Below, piece by piece: positions 1 through 6,454 of a stretch of DNA of 6,895 nucleotides. Position 1 is the first letter of the stretch. Every line of letters starts with the position of its first letter. The stretch covers positions 1-6,895 of the forward strand of contig JARKOC010000486.1 in NCBI GenBank assembly GCA_029975915.1. The letters are read 5' to 3'. The notes under the pieces are model-generated. The model saw only the letters and a program-made list of their open reading frames with translations, had not been told where the DNA came from and searched no databases. The DNA is from Bryobacteraceae bacterium (GTDB lineage: Bacteria; Acidobacteriota; Terriglobia; Bryobacterales; Bryobacteraceae). The position numbers and the translations under genes were made by a program.

Positions 1-657
1 GCCGCGGAACTCGACACCGCCATCCGACAGATCGTGTCGGAGAACATGACCGGCACTGGCGTGGTGGACATCTACGCGGAAGCAGGGATCGCGAACCCCG
101 ACATCTCGCTGATCGATGACGCCTTCGTCAAGAAGATCACCCAATCCGACCGCCCCAACGTTCAGATGGAAGCCCTGAAACGGCTGCTCAACGCCGAGAT
201 CAAGGCCATCGCGAAACGCAACATCGTCAAGGGCCGCGAATTCTCCGACATGCTCAACGAATCCCTGCTCCGCTACCAGAACCGCAGCCTCGACACCGCC
301 GCCGTCGTGGCGGAGCTCGTCCGCCTCGCACAGGCGTTGACCGCTGAACGCGACCGTGGGCAGCAGACCGGACTATCCGACAACGAACTCGCCTTCTACG
401 ACGCCCTGCGAACCAACGAATCCGCCGTCGAAGCACTGCAAGACGACGTCATGAAACAGATCGCCCACGAACTCACCGAGATCGTCCGCCGCGACGCCAA
501 GACTGACTGGGCGGTCAAGGAGCAAGTCCGCGCGAAGCTGCGCTCAACGATCAGACGGCTGCTGCTCAGGCACGGTTACCCGCCGGACAAGGCCCCCGCG
601 GCAACAGAACTCATTCTCAAACAAGCCGAGGCCCTCGGCTCCTCGGAATCGAGATGA
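1..657 (+). CDS. hsdR: Type I restriction enzyme R subunit (HsdR), C-terminal part only
   Basis: The open frame enters from the left edge (first codon at base 1) and ends at TGA 655-657, leaving 218 residues. HsdR is the ATP-dependent translocase and nuclease subunit of type I restriction-modification complexes, acting on unmodified DNA in the cytoplasm with HsdM and HsdS. The visible part matches the C-terminal helical domain of HsdR (DUF3387 type). Recognisable stretches are GVVDIYAEAGIANPDISLID, LNAEIKAIAKRNIVKGREFS, the LLRYQNRS segment, a LSDNELAFYDAL segment, DWAVKEQVRAKLRSTIRRLL, and a terminal RHGYPPDKAP followed by a short helix. The domain looks complete to its usual end. The helicase and nuclease domains must lie outside the window, so activity cannot be judged. 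A GTG at 34 is internal and is not the start. Third codon positions are strongly G/C, more so than in the 2206-5094 gene. Recognition is from family knowledge without a search; confidence is high. Confidence 0.95.
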   Translation, partial: AAELDTAIRQIVSENMTGTGVVDIYAEAGIANPDISLIDDAFVKKITQSDRPNVQMEALKRLLNAEIKAIAKRNIVKGREFSDMLNESLLRYQNRSLDTAAVVAELVRLAQALTAERDRGQQTGLSDNELAFYDALRTNESAVEALQDDVMKQIAHELTEIVRRDAKTDWAVKEQVRAKLRSTIRRLLLRHGYPPDKAPAATELILKQAEALGSSESR

Positions 658-710
658 CAGTCGGCGGCCAAGGCCTGGACGAGTGGACTTCCGGGTGGAT
701 GCCTCGCAGA

Positions 711-728
711 CTCAGAGGGACGTCTGAG
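711..728. repeat. Short inverted repeat between hsdR and the HNH-like gene
   Basis: CTCAGA (711-716) and TCTGAG (723-728) form a perfect 6-bp stem around a 6-base loop. It lies in the 103-base gap after hsdR and about 30 bases before the next start codon. No T-run follows, so it is not a typical rho-independent terminator. It could be a weak operator, an attenuating hairpin or chance. Confidence 0.35.
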
Positions 729-751
729 GAGCGGTGACCGACGGCATACTT

Positions 752-757
752 GGAGGA
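752..757 (+). promoter_or_regulatory. Ribosome binding site deciding the start of the HNH-like gene
   Basis: GGAGGA lies 3 bases before ATG 761 (4 if counted from GGAGG). The alternative in-frame GTG at 734 has GAGGAG only 2 bases upstream. Both spacings are short, but ATG with the stronger Shine-Dalgarno core is preferred. Confidence 0.6.
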
Positions 758-760
758 CCA

Positions 761-1606
761 ATGACGGACGACGCAGCCCCACTGGAGCATGACGCACTCT
801 CTCCATACCTAGAGGATTTGCAGGGGGTGTGCTGGTGGTGCGGCTCCGTCGCCGACTCATTGGAACACCGATACAAGCGGACGGACCTCCTCCGGCTCTG
901 GCCTAGCGACGAAGGGCTCGTGTGGGGCGGAGAGGGCCGGACTGAGGTCATCCGCGGCCCAAATTCTAAGTCTCCCGCGGTGAGATTCGGTCGCGTTCTG
1001 TGCCAACGGTGCAACAACGACCGCAGCCAGGCATTCGACCTCGCTTACGACAAGTGGAGTGATGCCCTCGTCCGCGGCATGGACGATTGGTGGGCCGCCC
1101 AGGACGTCAGCCTTGAGGCCATCTACCAGACCGGCTGGCGAACCGAGGCAATGAACCTCGCACGCTACTACGTCAAGAACTTCGGGTGCTGGTTGACTGA
1201 CAAGGGGATTCGCCCTCCCGAGACGCTGCGAGGCTTCCTTAACGGTGCCGAAACGATGGACGATGTCGGCCTCTTTGTTGTGAAGAGCGAATCACACTAC
1301 ATCGCGCACCGAGACTATCTCCGGGAGTATGGCCCGAACGGGGCACTATTCCGGCCGGCCGACCTAGCATGGTTCTCGCCAGGCAAGGGACGTGTGACGG
1401 GATACCAAGGCTCGGTCCTTACAGGCTATGTCGGCGTGATGATGCGGTGGTGTGAGGGTTCCGGACATCACGATTCCTTCTTCTATCACCCACATCCAGT
1501 ACTCAACCTGCTATCGGCAGATCCCGGGCTCTCCCACAGGCTTATAGAGCTCAATCAGGCACAGCGCGCCACCGAAGCGCCTAAGCAGTGTGTCCCAGGA
1601 GAATGA
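761..1606 (+). CDS. HNH-like zinc-knuckle protein, function unknown
   Basis: The gene encodes 281 residues from ATG 761, or 290 from GTG 734. I do not recognise a named family, but the N-terminal third has an HNH-endonuclease-like layout: C24-WW-C27, then E35-H36 in a SLEHRYKRTDLLRLW segment, then C82-QR-C85-N86-N87 followed by DRSQAFD. Two CxxC pairs would bind one zinc ion, and the EH pair sits where the first catalytic histidine of a beta-beta-alpha-metal nuclease is expected. The middle asparagine typical of HNH is not obvious and the last position is Asn instead of His, so the enzyme may be divergent or inactive. The rest, residues about 95-281, is rich in Trp and aromatic residues (DDWWAAQ, ARYYVKNFGCWL, HHDSFFYHPHPV) and has no membrane segment. 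The position directly after hsdR suggests a defence-related or nucleic-acid role, which is inference. The gene is intact and codon use is less G/C-biased than in hsdR. Confidence 0.85.
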   Translation: MTDDAAPLEHDALSPYLEDLQGVCWWCGSVADSLEHRYKRTDLLRLWPSDEGLVWGGEGRTEVIRGPNSKSPAVRFGRVLCQRCNNDRSQAFDLAYDKWSDALVRGMDDWWAAQDVSLEAIYQTGWRTEAMNLARYYVKNFGCWLTDKGIRPPETLRGFLNGAETMDDVGLFVVKSESHYIAHRDYLREYGPNGALFRPADLAWFSPGKGRVTGYQGSVLTGYVGVMMRWCEGSGHHDSFFYHPHPVLNLLSADPGLSHRLIELNQAQRATEAPKQCVPGE

Positions 1607-1633
1607 GCCGCACGCTCAGGCCCCGCGAGCGAC

Positions 1634-1898
1634 CTGACTTGCGGAGGCACAACCATCGCAGCACAAGCGCATGGAGGCGCTACGGAAGTAGCCGAGGACA
1701 TAGAGCACATCAACCGGCGGCGCCACGAGTTGAACCTGGCGTCGGTGCGCGCTGAACCTGCGGCGAAAGTGATCAACGCAGGCTGGAGCAAAGTCCAACC
1801 TGGCCGGCCTCGGTCTCCAAGTAGCAAAGATGCCACGCACAATCAGAACGAGCGCACGCCAATAGCCGTCGGTCCCCACGCCAGCAACCGCCAGTCCG
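1634..1898 (+). pseudogene. Remnant of the small helical-protein gene (paralogue of 6016-6312)
   Basis: The counterpart of the intact 98-residue gene has several lesions. The base matching the initiator ATG (6016) reads CTG at 1634 and is followed by a 1-base deletion. The region matching the intact ribosome binding site is absent, apparently through a deletion of about 36 bases after a shared CCGCGAGC. The frame reading HKRMEALRK, which matches HKRMEALRT of the intact copy, meets TAG at 1689-1691. A further frameshift follows before the stretch matching RRRHELDLAS. The codon matching the intact gene's stop (TAG 6310-6312) reads TGG. No product is expected. Confidence 0.85.
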
Positions 1899-2052
1899 AT
1901 GGGTGGCCCGGATGAGCTGCTGGTTCACACACCAGCGGTCCTATCGCAGCGAGTCCACCGGGCATGGGTGGTTATGCGACTACCTGCGTGGCCGCCATCT
2001 GTCGGTGGCCATCGCCGAAGTAGGCATCGGCTACGCGCCTCCGGGTTGGACC
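1634..2052 (+). repeat. Decayed copy (copy A) of the small-ORF/primase module
   Basis: This stretch aligns along its length with 6016-6454 (copy B) in the same orientation. Anchors include 1668-1686 versus 6055-6073 (18 of 19 bases identical), the shared GGCGCCACGA core (GGCGCCACGAGTTGAACCTG versus GGCGCCACGAACTGGACCTC), and GCCGCCATCTG with GACTACCT further on. Small insertions and deletions break the reading frames in copy A. The anchors stay in the same order, so the match is not coincidental. Divergence is substantial, which points to an old or independently acquired copy. Confidence 0.9.
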
Positions 2053-2110
2053 AGGACTGGCAGGACGGCTTCGTCAACGGGGGGCATGATGATCGCGGAG
2101 GGAAAGAGAT
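1899..2110 (+). pseudogene. Remnant of the 5' end of a DnaG-like primase gene (paralogue of 6305 onward)
   Basis: ATG 1899 corresponds to ATG 6305 of the intact gene, and the first residues, MGGPDELLVHT, match MGSPDEVLAHT. A 1-base insertion in the following CACACACCAG then shifts the frame. The homologous reading continues in the frame of 1903 as QRSYR, breaks through a 1-base loss and a 4-base gain, and resumes as DYLRGRHLSVAIAEVGIGYA, matching DYLHSRHLPRAISEAGIGYA. The clear match ends near 2052 at GWT. A weaker continuation up to about 2110 (VNGG, then MMIAEGK after another shift) may match residues 67-77 of the intact primase. Everything downstream, including the Toprim domain, is gone. 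Confidence 0.85.
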
Positions 2111-2146
2111 CACCACTCCTTCATCCCGTTCAGATGATCAAGACCC

Positions 2147-2172
2147 TAGTATGCACGACGTGACATGACGTG
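2147..2172 (+). promoter_or_regulatory. Possible promoter and operator before the DUF4365 gene
   Basis: TAGTAT at 2147-2152 resembles a -10 element, with conserved T1, A2 and T6. No convincing -35 hexamer stands 16-18 bases upstream, which is common in actinobacteria. Just downstream, GACGTG is repeated directly at 2157-2162 and 2167-2172 with a 4-base spacer. GCACG (2153-2157) and CGTGC (2169-2173) form an imperfect dyad over the same bases. This could be a repressor site overlapping the transcription start of the gene beginning at 2206. The call is by eye only. Confidence 0.3.
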
Positions 2173-2195
2173 CGAGTTGTGGCTGACGTAGAGAC

Positions 2196-2201
2196 AGGGG
2201 A
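2196..2201 (+). promoter_or_regulatory. Ribosome binding site supporting the GTG start at 2206
   Basis: AGGGGA stands 4 bases before GTG 2206. The DUF4365 motif GESEV begins 13 residues after this start, so a later start would cut into the conserved domain. Confidence 0.6.
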
Positions 2202-2205
2202 ATAA

Positions 2206-5094
2206 GTGCGAGCTTCGAAGAACGAGGCCACGGGAACGTCGGGCGAGTCCGAAGTGCTAGCTGAGTTTGAGCGCCTGGGCTGGGCCGGTGTGATTGACGG
2301 CCGACACGACACCGGTACTGATCTGTATCTGCGACCGCGAGATGCGCGCCGGTTCGAACTCGGCGTCATGATGGGCACTCAGGTCAAGACGGGCCCGTCG
2401 TACTTCGCCTCTCCGCAGAAGAACTCCGCAGGGCGTATCACCGGGTGGTGGTTTGCCCAAGATGATCGCGAGCACTTCGACTACTGGCTTCATCATGCCC
2501 TACCCCACCTGGTGATCCTGCGCGATCAGGTCAACAGTGTCTCTTACTGGGTCCATGTCACACCTAATCGCGTCATCTCGACCGGCAAGGGCGCCAAGGT
2601 TCTTGTCCCAGCATCTCAAACCGTTGACCAGGATCACAACGAAGCGCTGGCCGATGTCGCTCTGACGCAGCTTCCTACCCCAAACTGGGATGGGACGGCT
2701 TGGACCGGCGCGAGGCACCTGAGCCCCAGCGAAGCAATCCGGCACGCGCTCATCACTCCAAGGCTCATTGCACCTCACCCGAATCTGGCGCCTGATTCCA
2801 TCACGGGTGTCGAGGCTCTTGCTATGCAGATTCTCGTCAAGGACAAGATCGCTGAGATCTTGACGATGCCGGACTTCTTTGCACGTCCCCAAAGCGATGA
2901 GAAATGGAAAGGCCTATCCCTTGATGAGGCGCGTGGCTCCGACGACTGGTGCTGGCGGGCCACAGCAGCACTCCACATCTGGCTTTATCAAGGCAACTCT
3001 GCTGAACTGCTTCAGCTCACTGAACGTGTCTCGTGTCCAGCTGACCGCGCTGCCGCCAACGCTCTCGCCTGCGTGCACTACTTTGCCGAAAACGATCCAG
3101 ACGCTGCACTCCTGGTGCTGCAACGCGCATTGGAACACGACGACTACTCTCCGATTGATCACGCGTGGCTTGAAACACAGCGAGCGCGGGCGTTGCTAGA
3201 AATCGGACGAGACCAAGACGCTTTCGATCTGGCGATGAAGACTCAGCGAATCTACCGCGAAGCTCCGCTGGACGTGACAGCTGCAGCCATCGCAGGAGCC
3301 TGCGCACGGATCTCGTTCACGGCCACGAGATGGATGGGCGATGGCATCGCGAACATCGTCCAGCGCAGCGACAACGCTGCTTCGTGGTGGAGAACCCAGG
3401 TGATGTTCTACGGGCTCTCCGGTCACTTGTCCGACGAGTTCCGGACCTGGAGCCAAGACGCTCCCACTCGTGTTGGCAGCGCCGATTCTGCGCGCACGAA
3501 CCTTACCGCAGCCGCCTTGCTCGCTTCATGCGCTGGCGATCTCGGCTGGTGGCGAGACACAACAGGCGCTCTTGCCGAACACCTCCTCACCGGCACGGAC
3601 GCCGCAAGCGATCCCGAAACGGTTGCCAAACAGCTAACTCTTCTGCGGCACTCAGGAGACAGCGAAGGCACCCGCCGCGCAACTCGACGTATCGTCGCCA
3701 GGGGGCCGGCGATAGCTGCCAGGATCGCTGCGAACGACATCGACTTGTCTCGCTCAACTCGGACAACCGCGCTTGCGGACATAAGACTGCTGACGGCGGC
3801 CGGTGATGTCATCGAGCAAACACGTGCCGATCAAATCTGCGGCTGGATCTTGGCCACCCTTCGAGACCCTCACAGCTACTTCGAACGCGTCCGGCCGACT
3901 TTCATCGTGGGCCGGGAGCTGATGAATCTTCTCAAGTCCATGGTTTGGGCGATGAGCGAAGAGGCACTCCACGACATGATCGACTACTTCCTCGACCAAT
4001 CGCCCGTCACAGACGACTCTACCGCTCAAGTCCTCGCCCGCCTCATTCACGAGATACCGAAAAGAGCATGGCGAGAAAGCGACCGGCAACGCGCCGCAGC
4101 GCGCAGCAACGACGATGCCACCTACCTATGCGAGGCGTACTTGGAGGTTGCTGCCCCCACCGTTCCGGAAAGCCAGAAAGAAATCCACCGGCGTGCGCGT
4201 GCGGGCGAGTTGATCATTCTCGACGCCGTTGACGACGTCCGGGCACTTCCTTCCGACGCGGCGAGTGCCCTCATCGACACGCTCTGTGCCAGTATCGACA
4301 CCTTGATCGGAAGCGCCTCTATCGGCCTCCACTTCGGCGGCGGACCTGACACTGGAAAGGCCCTGACTCTCCTGAATATTTGGCACCCCCACCAGGCACG
4401 ATGGGACCGCATCGAAGCACTACTGACAGCTTCCGAGGTCGAGCCCCACGAACGCCTCGGCACGCTTCATCTGCTCGCCATCTTTGGGTCCGAACTGTCG
4501 GAAGAAACGAAGCGTCTGCTCGCGGTGCCACTGGCGGAGCTCAGATCCAAAGCGCCAGGTCTCTCCAATGAGCAGGATGTTCGGTGCATCGCAACCGAGG
4601 CGCTCGCCGCCCTCACAGATGAGACGTCGCGCGAGGCGCTAGTGCGGAATCTTCTCCGGAAGGACGCAGCACATCGCACGGCAGCCGCCCACATTATCGA
4701 GCGCTTCGGAGACAAGGCAGAATCAGAGATTCTCCTCGCACTCGCCGGCGACGCGGAGGCGACAGCGAGGGACGCCTCCCTGTGTGGGCTGAGCAAGCTG
4801 GTTGCCACCGAACGAGCATCCGAAGAGATCGCGGCATTCCTAGCGCAGGTTCTTGAATCCAGCGGAAAACAGAGCGCAGCTGCCATCGTCTCAAGACTGC
4901 GTGAACATCCGCAGGTTCCGGCGTCCTCGAAGCTACTGACAAGCGCCCTTCGGCATCCTTCAGCACAGGTTCGAGATGCTGCGCAACAAGCTCTTTCGCG
5001 CCAACCATCGTCGAGCCGAAGCCAGGAGACCATGAAAATTGTGGACACGCCTCCGGCCCTCCCGCTGTCGGACCCGCCTGCCGGGCAAATCTGA
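2206..5094 (+). CDS. DUF4365-type nuclease domain fused to TPR/HEAT-like helical repeats; candidate defence protein
   Basis: The gene encodes 962 residues from GTG 2206. Residues about 10-150 look like a DUF4365 domain, a restriction-endonuclease-like (PD-(D/E)XK) fold: G13-E14-S-E-V near the start, T36-G37-T38-D39-L in the central strand, and Q59-V60-K61 followed by Tyr66, then a W81-W82 strand, DYW and a LPHLVILRD strand ending in SYWVHV. E14, D39 and Q59/K61 are the expected metal and catalytic residues, and all are present. After a linker the protein is almost wholly helical. Residues about 283-375 have TPR-like pairs (DPDAALLVLQRALEHDD, LLEIGRDQDAFDLAMKTQRI), and about 800-940 have HEAT-like repeats, clearest in ALRHPSAQVRDAAQQALSRQ. 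The end is Pro-rich. No signal peptide, membrane segment or valid NTPase motif is visible. I infer a DNA-cutting effector joined to an alpha-solenoid sensor or scaffold, acting alone, since no partner gene is coupled to it. The nuclease role follows from the family; a defence role rests on architecture and the nearby hsdR. Codon bias is weaker than in hsdR, consistent with transfer. Confidence 0.9.
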   Translation: MRASKNEATGTSGESEVLAEFERLGWAGVIDGRHDTGTDLYLRPRDARRFELGVMMGTQVKTGPSYFASPQKNSAGRITGWWFAQDDREHFDYWLHHALPHLVILRDQVNSVSYWVHVTPNRVISTGKGAKVLVPASQTVDQDHNEALADVALTQLPTPNWDGTAWTGARHLSPSEAIRHALITPRLIAPHPNLAPDSITGVEALAMQILVKDKIAEILTMPDFFARPQSDEKWKGLSLDEARGSDDWCWRATAALHIWLYQGNSAELLQLTERVSCPADRAAANALACVHYFAENDPDAALLVLQRALEHDDYSPIDHAWLETQRARALLEIGRDQDAFDLAMKTQRIYREAPLDVTAAAIAGACARISFTATRWMGDGIANIVQRSDNAASWWRTQVMFYGLSGHLSDEFRTWSQDAPTRVGSADSARTNLTAAALLASCAGDLGWWRDTTGALAEHLLTGTDAASDPETVAKQLTLLRHSGDSEGTRRATRRIVARGPAIAARIAANDIDLSRSTRTTALADIRLLTAAGDVIEQTRADQICGWILATLRDPHSYFERVRPTFIVGRELMNLLKSMVWAMSEEALHDMIDYFLDQSPVTDDSTAQVLARLIHEIPKRAWRESDRQRAAARSNDDATYLCEAYLEVAAPTVPESQKEIHRRARAGELIILDAVDDVRALPSDAASALIDTLCASIDTLIGSASIGLHFGGGPDTGKALTLLNIWHPHQARWDRIEALLTASEVEPHERLGTLHLLAIFGSELSEETKRLLAVPLAELRSKAPGLSNEQDVRCIATEALAALTDETSREALVRNLLRKDAAHRTAAAHIIERFGDKAESEILLALAGDAEATARDASLCGLSKLVATERASEEIAAFLAQVLESSGKQSAAAIVSRLREHPQVPASSKLLTSALRHPSAQVRDAAQQALSRQPSSSRSQETMKIVDTPPALPLSDPPAGQI

Positions 5095-5457
5095 CGCCGT
5101 TCCTCAAGTCGTGGGCCGCCTGCTTAGCTCCCAGTGGGTGAGACAGGACATGTCTGTAATAGTCGAGTACTCGAGCCTGTCCAGCCGACTAGCCAATGGC
5201 TCGCGCGAAACGCGATACCTCGCCCGTATAACGCGACTTGAGCCACGACTCGCGGCCTTGGTGTTGATCATGTCAGGTCAAGGCATCAGCGCTGTGACGG
5301 GGCTGGCCGCCAGTGTGGCGGGCCGACTCCCAGATCTCCTGCGGCACCAGCAGGTGCACCTCGGGGTGTTCGCTGGCAGGTGAACTCGACCGTGTGGGCC
5401 ACCCGCCAACTCGTGAGCGTTCAGATGGAGCCCTTGGTGAACCCCGATCTGTCGATC
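5095..5457. other. Gene-free stretch after the DUF4365 gene
   Basis: No reading frame here shows a recognisable protein family on either strand. The short open frames (for example + strand to 5383 and - strand 5273-5464) look like random frames of GC-rich DNA. The minus strand may hold further decayed sequence downstream of the IS1380 remnant, but I could not match it to that family. I see no convincing terminator after the stop at 5094. Confidence 0.55.
5163..5174. repeat. Perfect 12-bp palindrome
   Basis: TCGAGTACTCGA is fully self-complementary. It lies about 70 bases after the stop of the DUF4365 gene in non-coding DNA. It could be a protein-binding site or chance. Confidence 0.4.
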
Positions 5458-5881
5458 CGGCCAACTGTCAGCGGGTTCGGCGGGCCGCCTTGCGGGTCTG
5501 CCCGATCGCGACGAGACCCAATCTGCATCCATGGCCAGCAGGCAGAAAAAGCCGCGAAATGGTCGGGTCGGACCCGACCGTAGAGCCCGGACTCGTCGCG
5601 CAACTGCGCCAGATCGGCTAGACAGCGGGCCGCCCAACGTCACGGGCCAGGCCGCAGATAATCGTGCCCAGATTGTGCACCGCGATTGGCTTGTGCCAGC
5701 CCGACAGCTGTGCGGACAGGGCGCGCTCCAGACCGGTCGCGCGGATCGTTTCGACGAGCCGCAGGCCACCGGCCTGACCGACCGAAGATACGTTGGCCCA
5801 GTCGATATGGACGCGTAGATACGAGCCAGCATTCTTCACTGCGGAAGTGTTCTCTGCTACGGGCCGGTCTGTGGTCTGCAC
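5458..5881 (-). pseudogene. IS1380-family transposase, frameshifted N-terminal fragment
   Basis: Read on the minus strand from GTG 5881, the frame gives a typical IS1380-family N-terminus: an SVGQAGGLRLVETIRATGLE segment, then ALSAQLSGWHKPIAVHNLGT and IICGLA. An extra base after GLA shifts the family pattern to another frame (VTLGG). A second shift leads to CLADLAQLRDESGLYGRV, and a third, at 5561-5579, leads to DPTISRLF. Short recognisable pieces follow (LAMDAD, VVAIGQTRKAARRTR, QLAG) with an in-frame stop between. The DDE catalytic core that should follow (the IDxDATLVTAHS region) is not found, so only about the first quarter to third of a normal transposase of roughly 450-500 residues survives. 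It cannot transpose. Family assignment is from remembered patterns; the number of lesions is seen directly. I could not identify terminal inverted repeats or a target duplication. Confidence 0.8.
5561..5579. repeat. Perfect 9-bp inverted repeat with a 1-base centre
   Basis: GGTCGGGTC (5561-5569) and GACCCGACC (5571-5579) are exact reverse complements around G5570. The site sits exactly at a frameshift in the IS1380 transposase remnant, between GLYGRV and DPTISR. Family members normally have one or two more residues (such as an Ala-Ser pair) between these motifs. The repeat therefore probably arose from coding sequence by loss of a hairpin loop and is not a regulatory site. Confidence 0.7.
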
Positions 5882-6002
5882 GGCTCCCAATCACACCAAG
5901 TGAATAGCAGTTCCACGCCTCCGGTCCACCCCTCCGCTCGAAAGGGGCGAGGCTAGGTTCTTTCGCCTGTGCGCCGCGAGCAGCACATCCCGTGTGAACC
6001 GA
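5882..6002. other. Non-coding stretch before the small-ORF/primase operon
   Basis: This gap lies between the start of the minus-strand transposase remnant and the intact module. It should hold both the promoter of the module and the right end of the IS, but neither could be identified. A weak dyad (CCCCT 5929-5933 with AGGGG 5943-5947, 9-base loop) is visible and may be chance. A shared CCGCGAGC near 5980 also occurs upstream of copy A near 1623. Confidence 0.4.
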
Positions 6003-6008
6003 AGGGAG
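6003..6008 (+). promoter_or_regulatory. Ribosome binding site for the 98-residue protein
   Basis: AGGGAG stands 7 bases before ATG 6016, a standard spacing. It favours this ATG over the adjacent in-frame TTG at 6013. This segment is missing in decayed copy A. Confidence 0.7.
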
Positions 6009-6015
6009 CCCGTTG

Positions 6016-6312
6016 ATGAGCTTGCTACTCAAGGCACAATCACTCCACCACAAACGCATGGAAGCGCTACGGACGTACGTCGCCGACGTCGAAGACATCG
6101 ACCGCAGGCGCCACGAACTGGACCTCGCGTCCGCGCGCGCCTGGATGAAGGTGATCCGCGCTGGTTGGGCCACTTCTGATCTGACCGGCTTCGGTCTGAA
6201 GGCGCCGAAGAAGCCACGATCAACACCATCAGCGGCGGCGGGTCACGACCATGCTCAGCCCACGTCCCCAGTCGTCGACTCTTCACACCGGGAAACCGAT
6301 TCCGATGGGTAG
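6016..6312 (+). CDS. Small helical protein upstream of primase, function unknown
   Basis: The gene encodes 98 residues from ATG 6016. Residues about 5-50 are predicted helical and highly charged (HHKRMEALRTYVADVEDID, then RRRHELDLASARAWMKVIR), suggesting a coiled coil or helical hairpin. A short AGW..SDLTGFGLKAP segment follows, then a low-complexity Ser/Pro/His tail. The family is not recognised. The stop codon overlaps the primase start by 8 bases (6305-6312), so the two are probably translated together from one mRNA. The same pair recurs in decayed form at 1634-2052, which shows the gene is a conserved part of the module and not a chance frame. In the alignment the helical segment is the best conserved part, and the tail is poorly conserved. 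A role as accessory factor to the primase or replication complex is inferred only from linkage. No catalytic motif or membrane segment is visible. Confidence 0.8.
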   Translation: MSLLLKAQSLHHKRMEALRTYVADVEDIDRRRHELDLASARAWMKVIRAGWATSDLTGFGLKAPKKPRSTPSAAAGHDHAQPTSPVVDSSHRETDSDG

Positions 6313-6454
6313 CCCCGACGAGGTGCTGGCCCACACTCAGCGGTTCTACCGGCAGCGCGTCAACGAGTCGTGGGTGCGTGACTACCTCCACAGCCGCCAT
6401 CTGCCGAGAGCGATCTCTGAAGCCGGAATCGGATACGCGCCGTCGGGTTGGACT
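6016..6454 (+). repeat. Intact copy (copy B) of the small-ORF/primase module
   Basis: This is the counterpart of copy A at 1634-2052, in the same orientation and anchor order. Here both reading frames are open, with start codons, ribosome binding site and gene overlap preserved. Homology is limited to the span copy A retains; the primase gene continues past it. Confidence 0.9.

Noticed and set aside
1899..2168. Two overlapping + strand open frames (1899-2168 and 1903-2163) that could be small genes
   Set aside because: Each contains only alternating pieces of the primase homology found continuously at 6305 onward. They are frames of a frameshifted pseudogene.
4339..4362. GGPDTGKA at residues 712-719 of the DUF4365 protein resembles a Walker A loop
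   Set aside because: The residue after GK is Ala instead of Ser/Thr, it sits deep in the helical-repeat part, and no Walker B or sensor motif follows. An NTPase domain is not supported.
4467..5107. Long minus-strand open frames opposite the DUF4365 gene (up to 193 residues)
   Set aside because: They are Arg/Ser/Ala-rich with no recognisable motif, and mirror the codon bias of a well-supported gene on the + strand.
5039..5383. + strand open frame of 114 residues overlapping the end of the DUF4365 gene
   Set aside because: It starts inside the larger gene, has no clear ribosome binding site and matches no family I know.
5278..5832. Minus-strand open frame of 184 residues as a single gene
   Set aside because: It crosses the IS1380 remnant but holds only fragments of the family pattern, with other fragments in the other two frames. 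The pseudogene call explains it better.
5929..5947. CCCCT/AGGGG dyad considered as a terminator
   Set aside because: The 5-bp stem has a 9-base loop and is not followed by a T-run.
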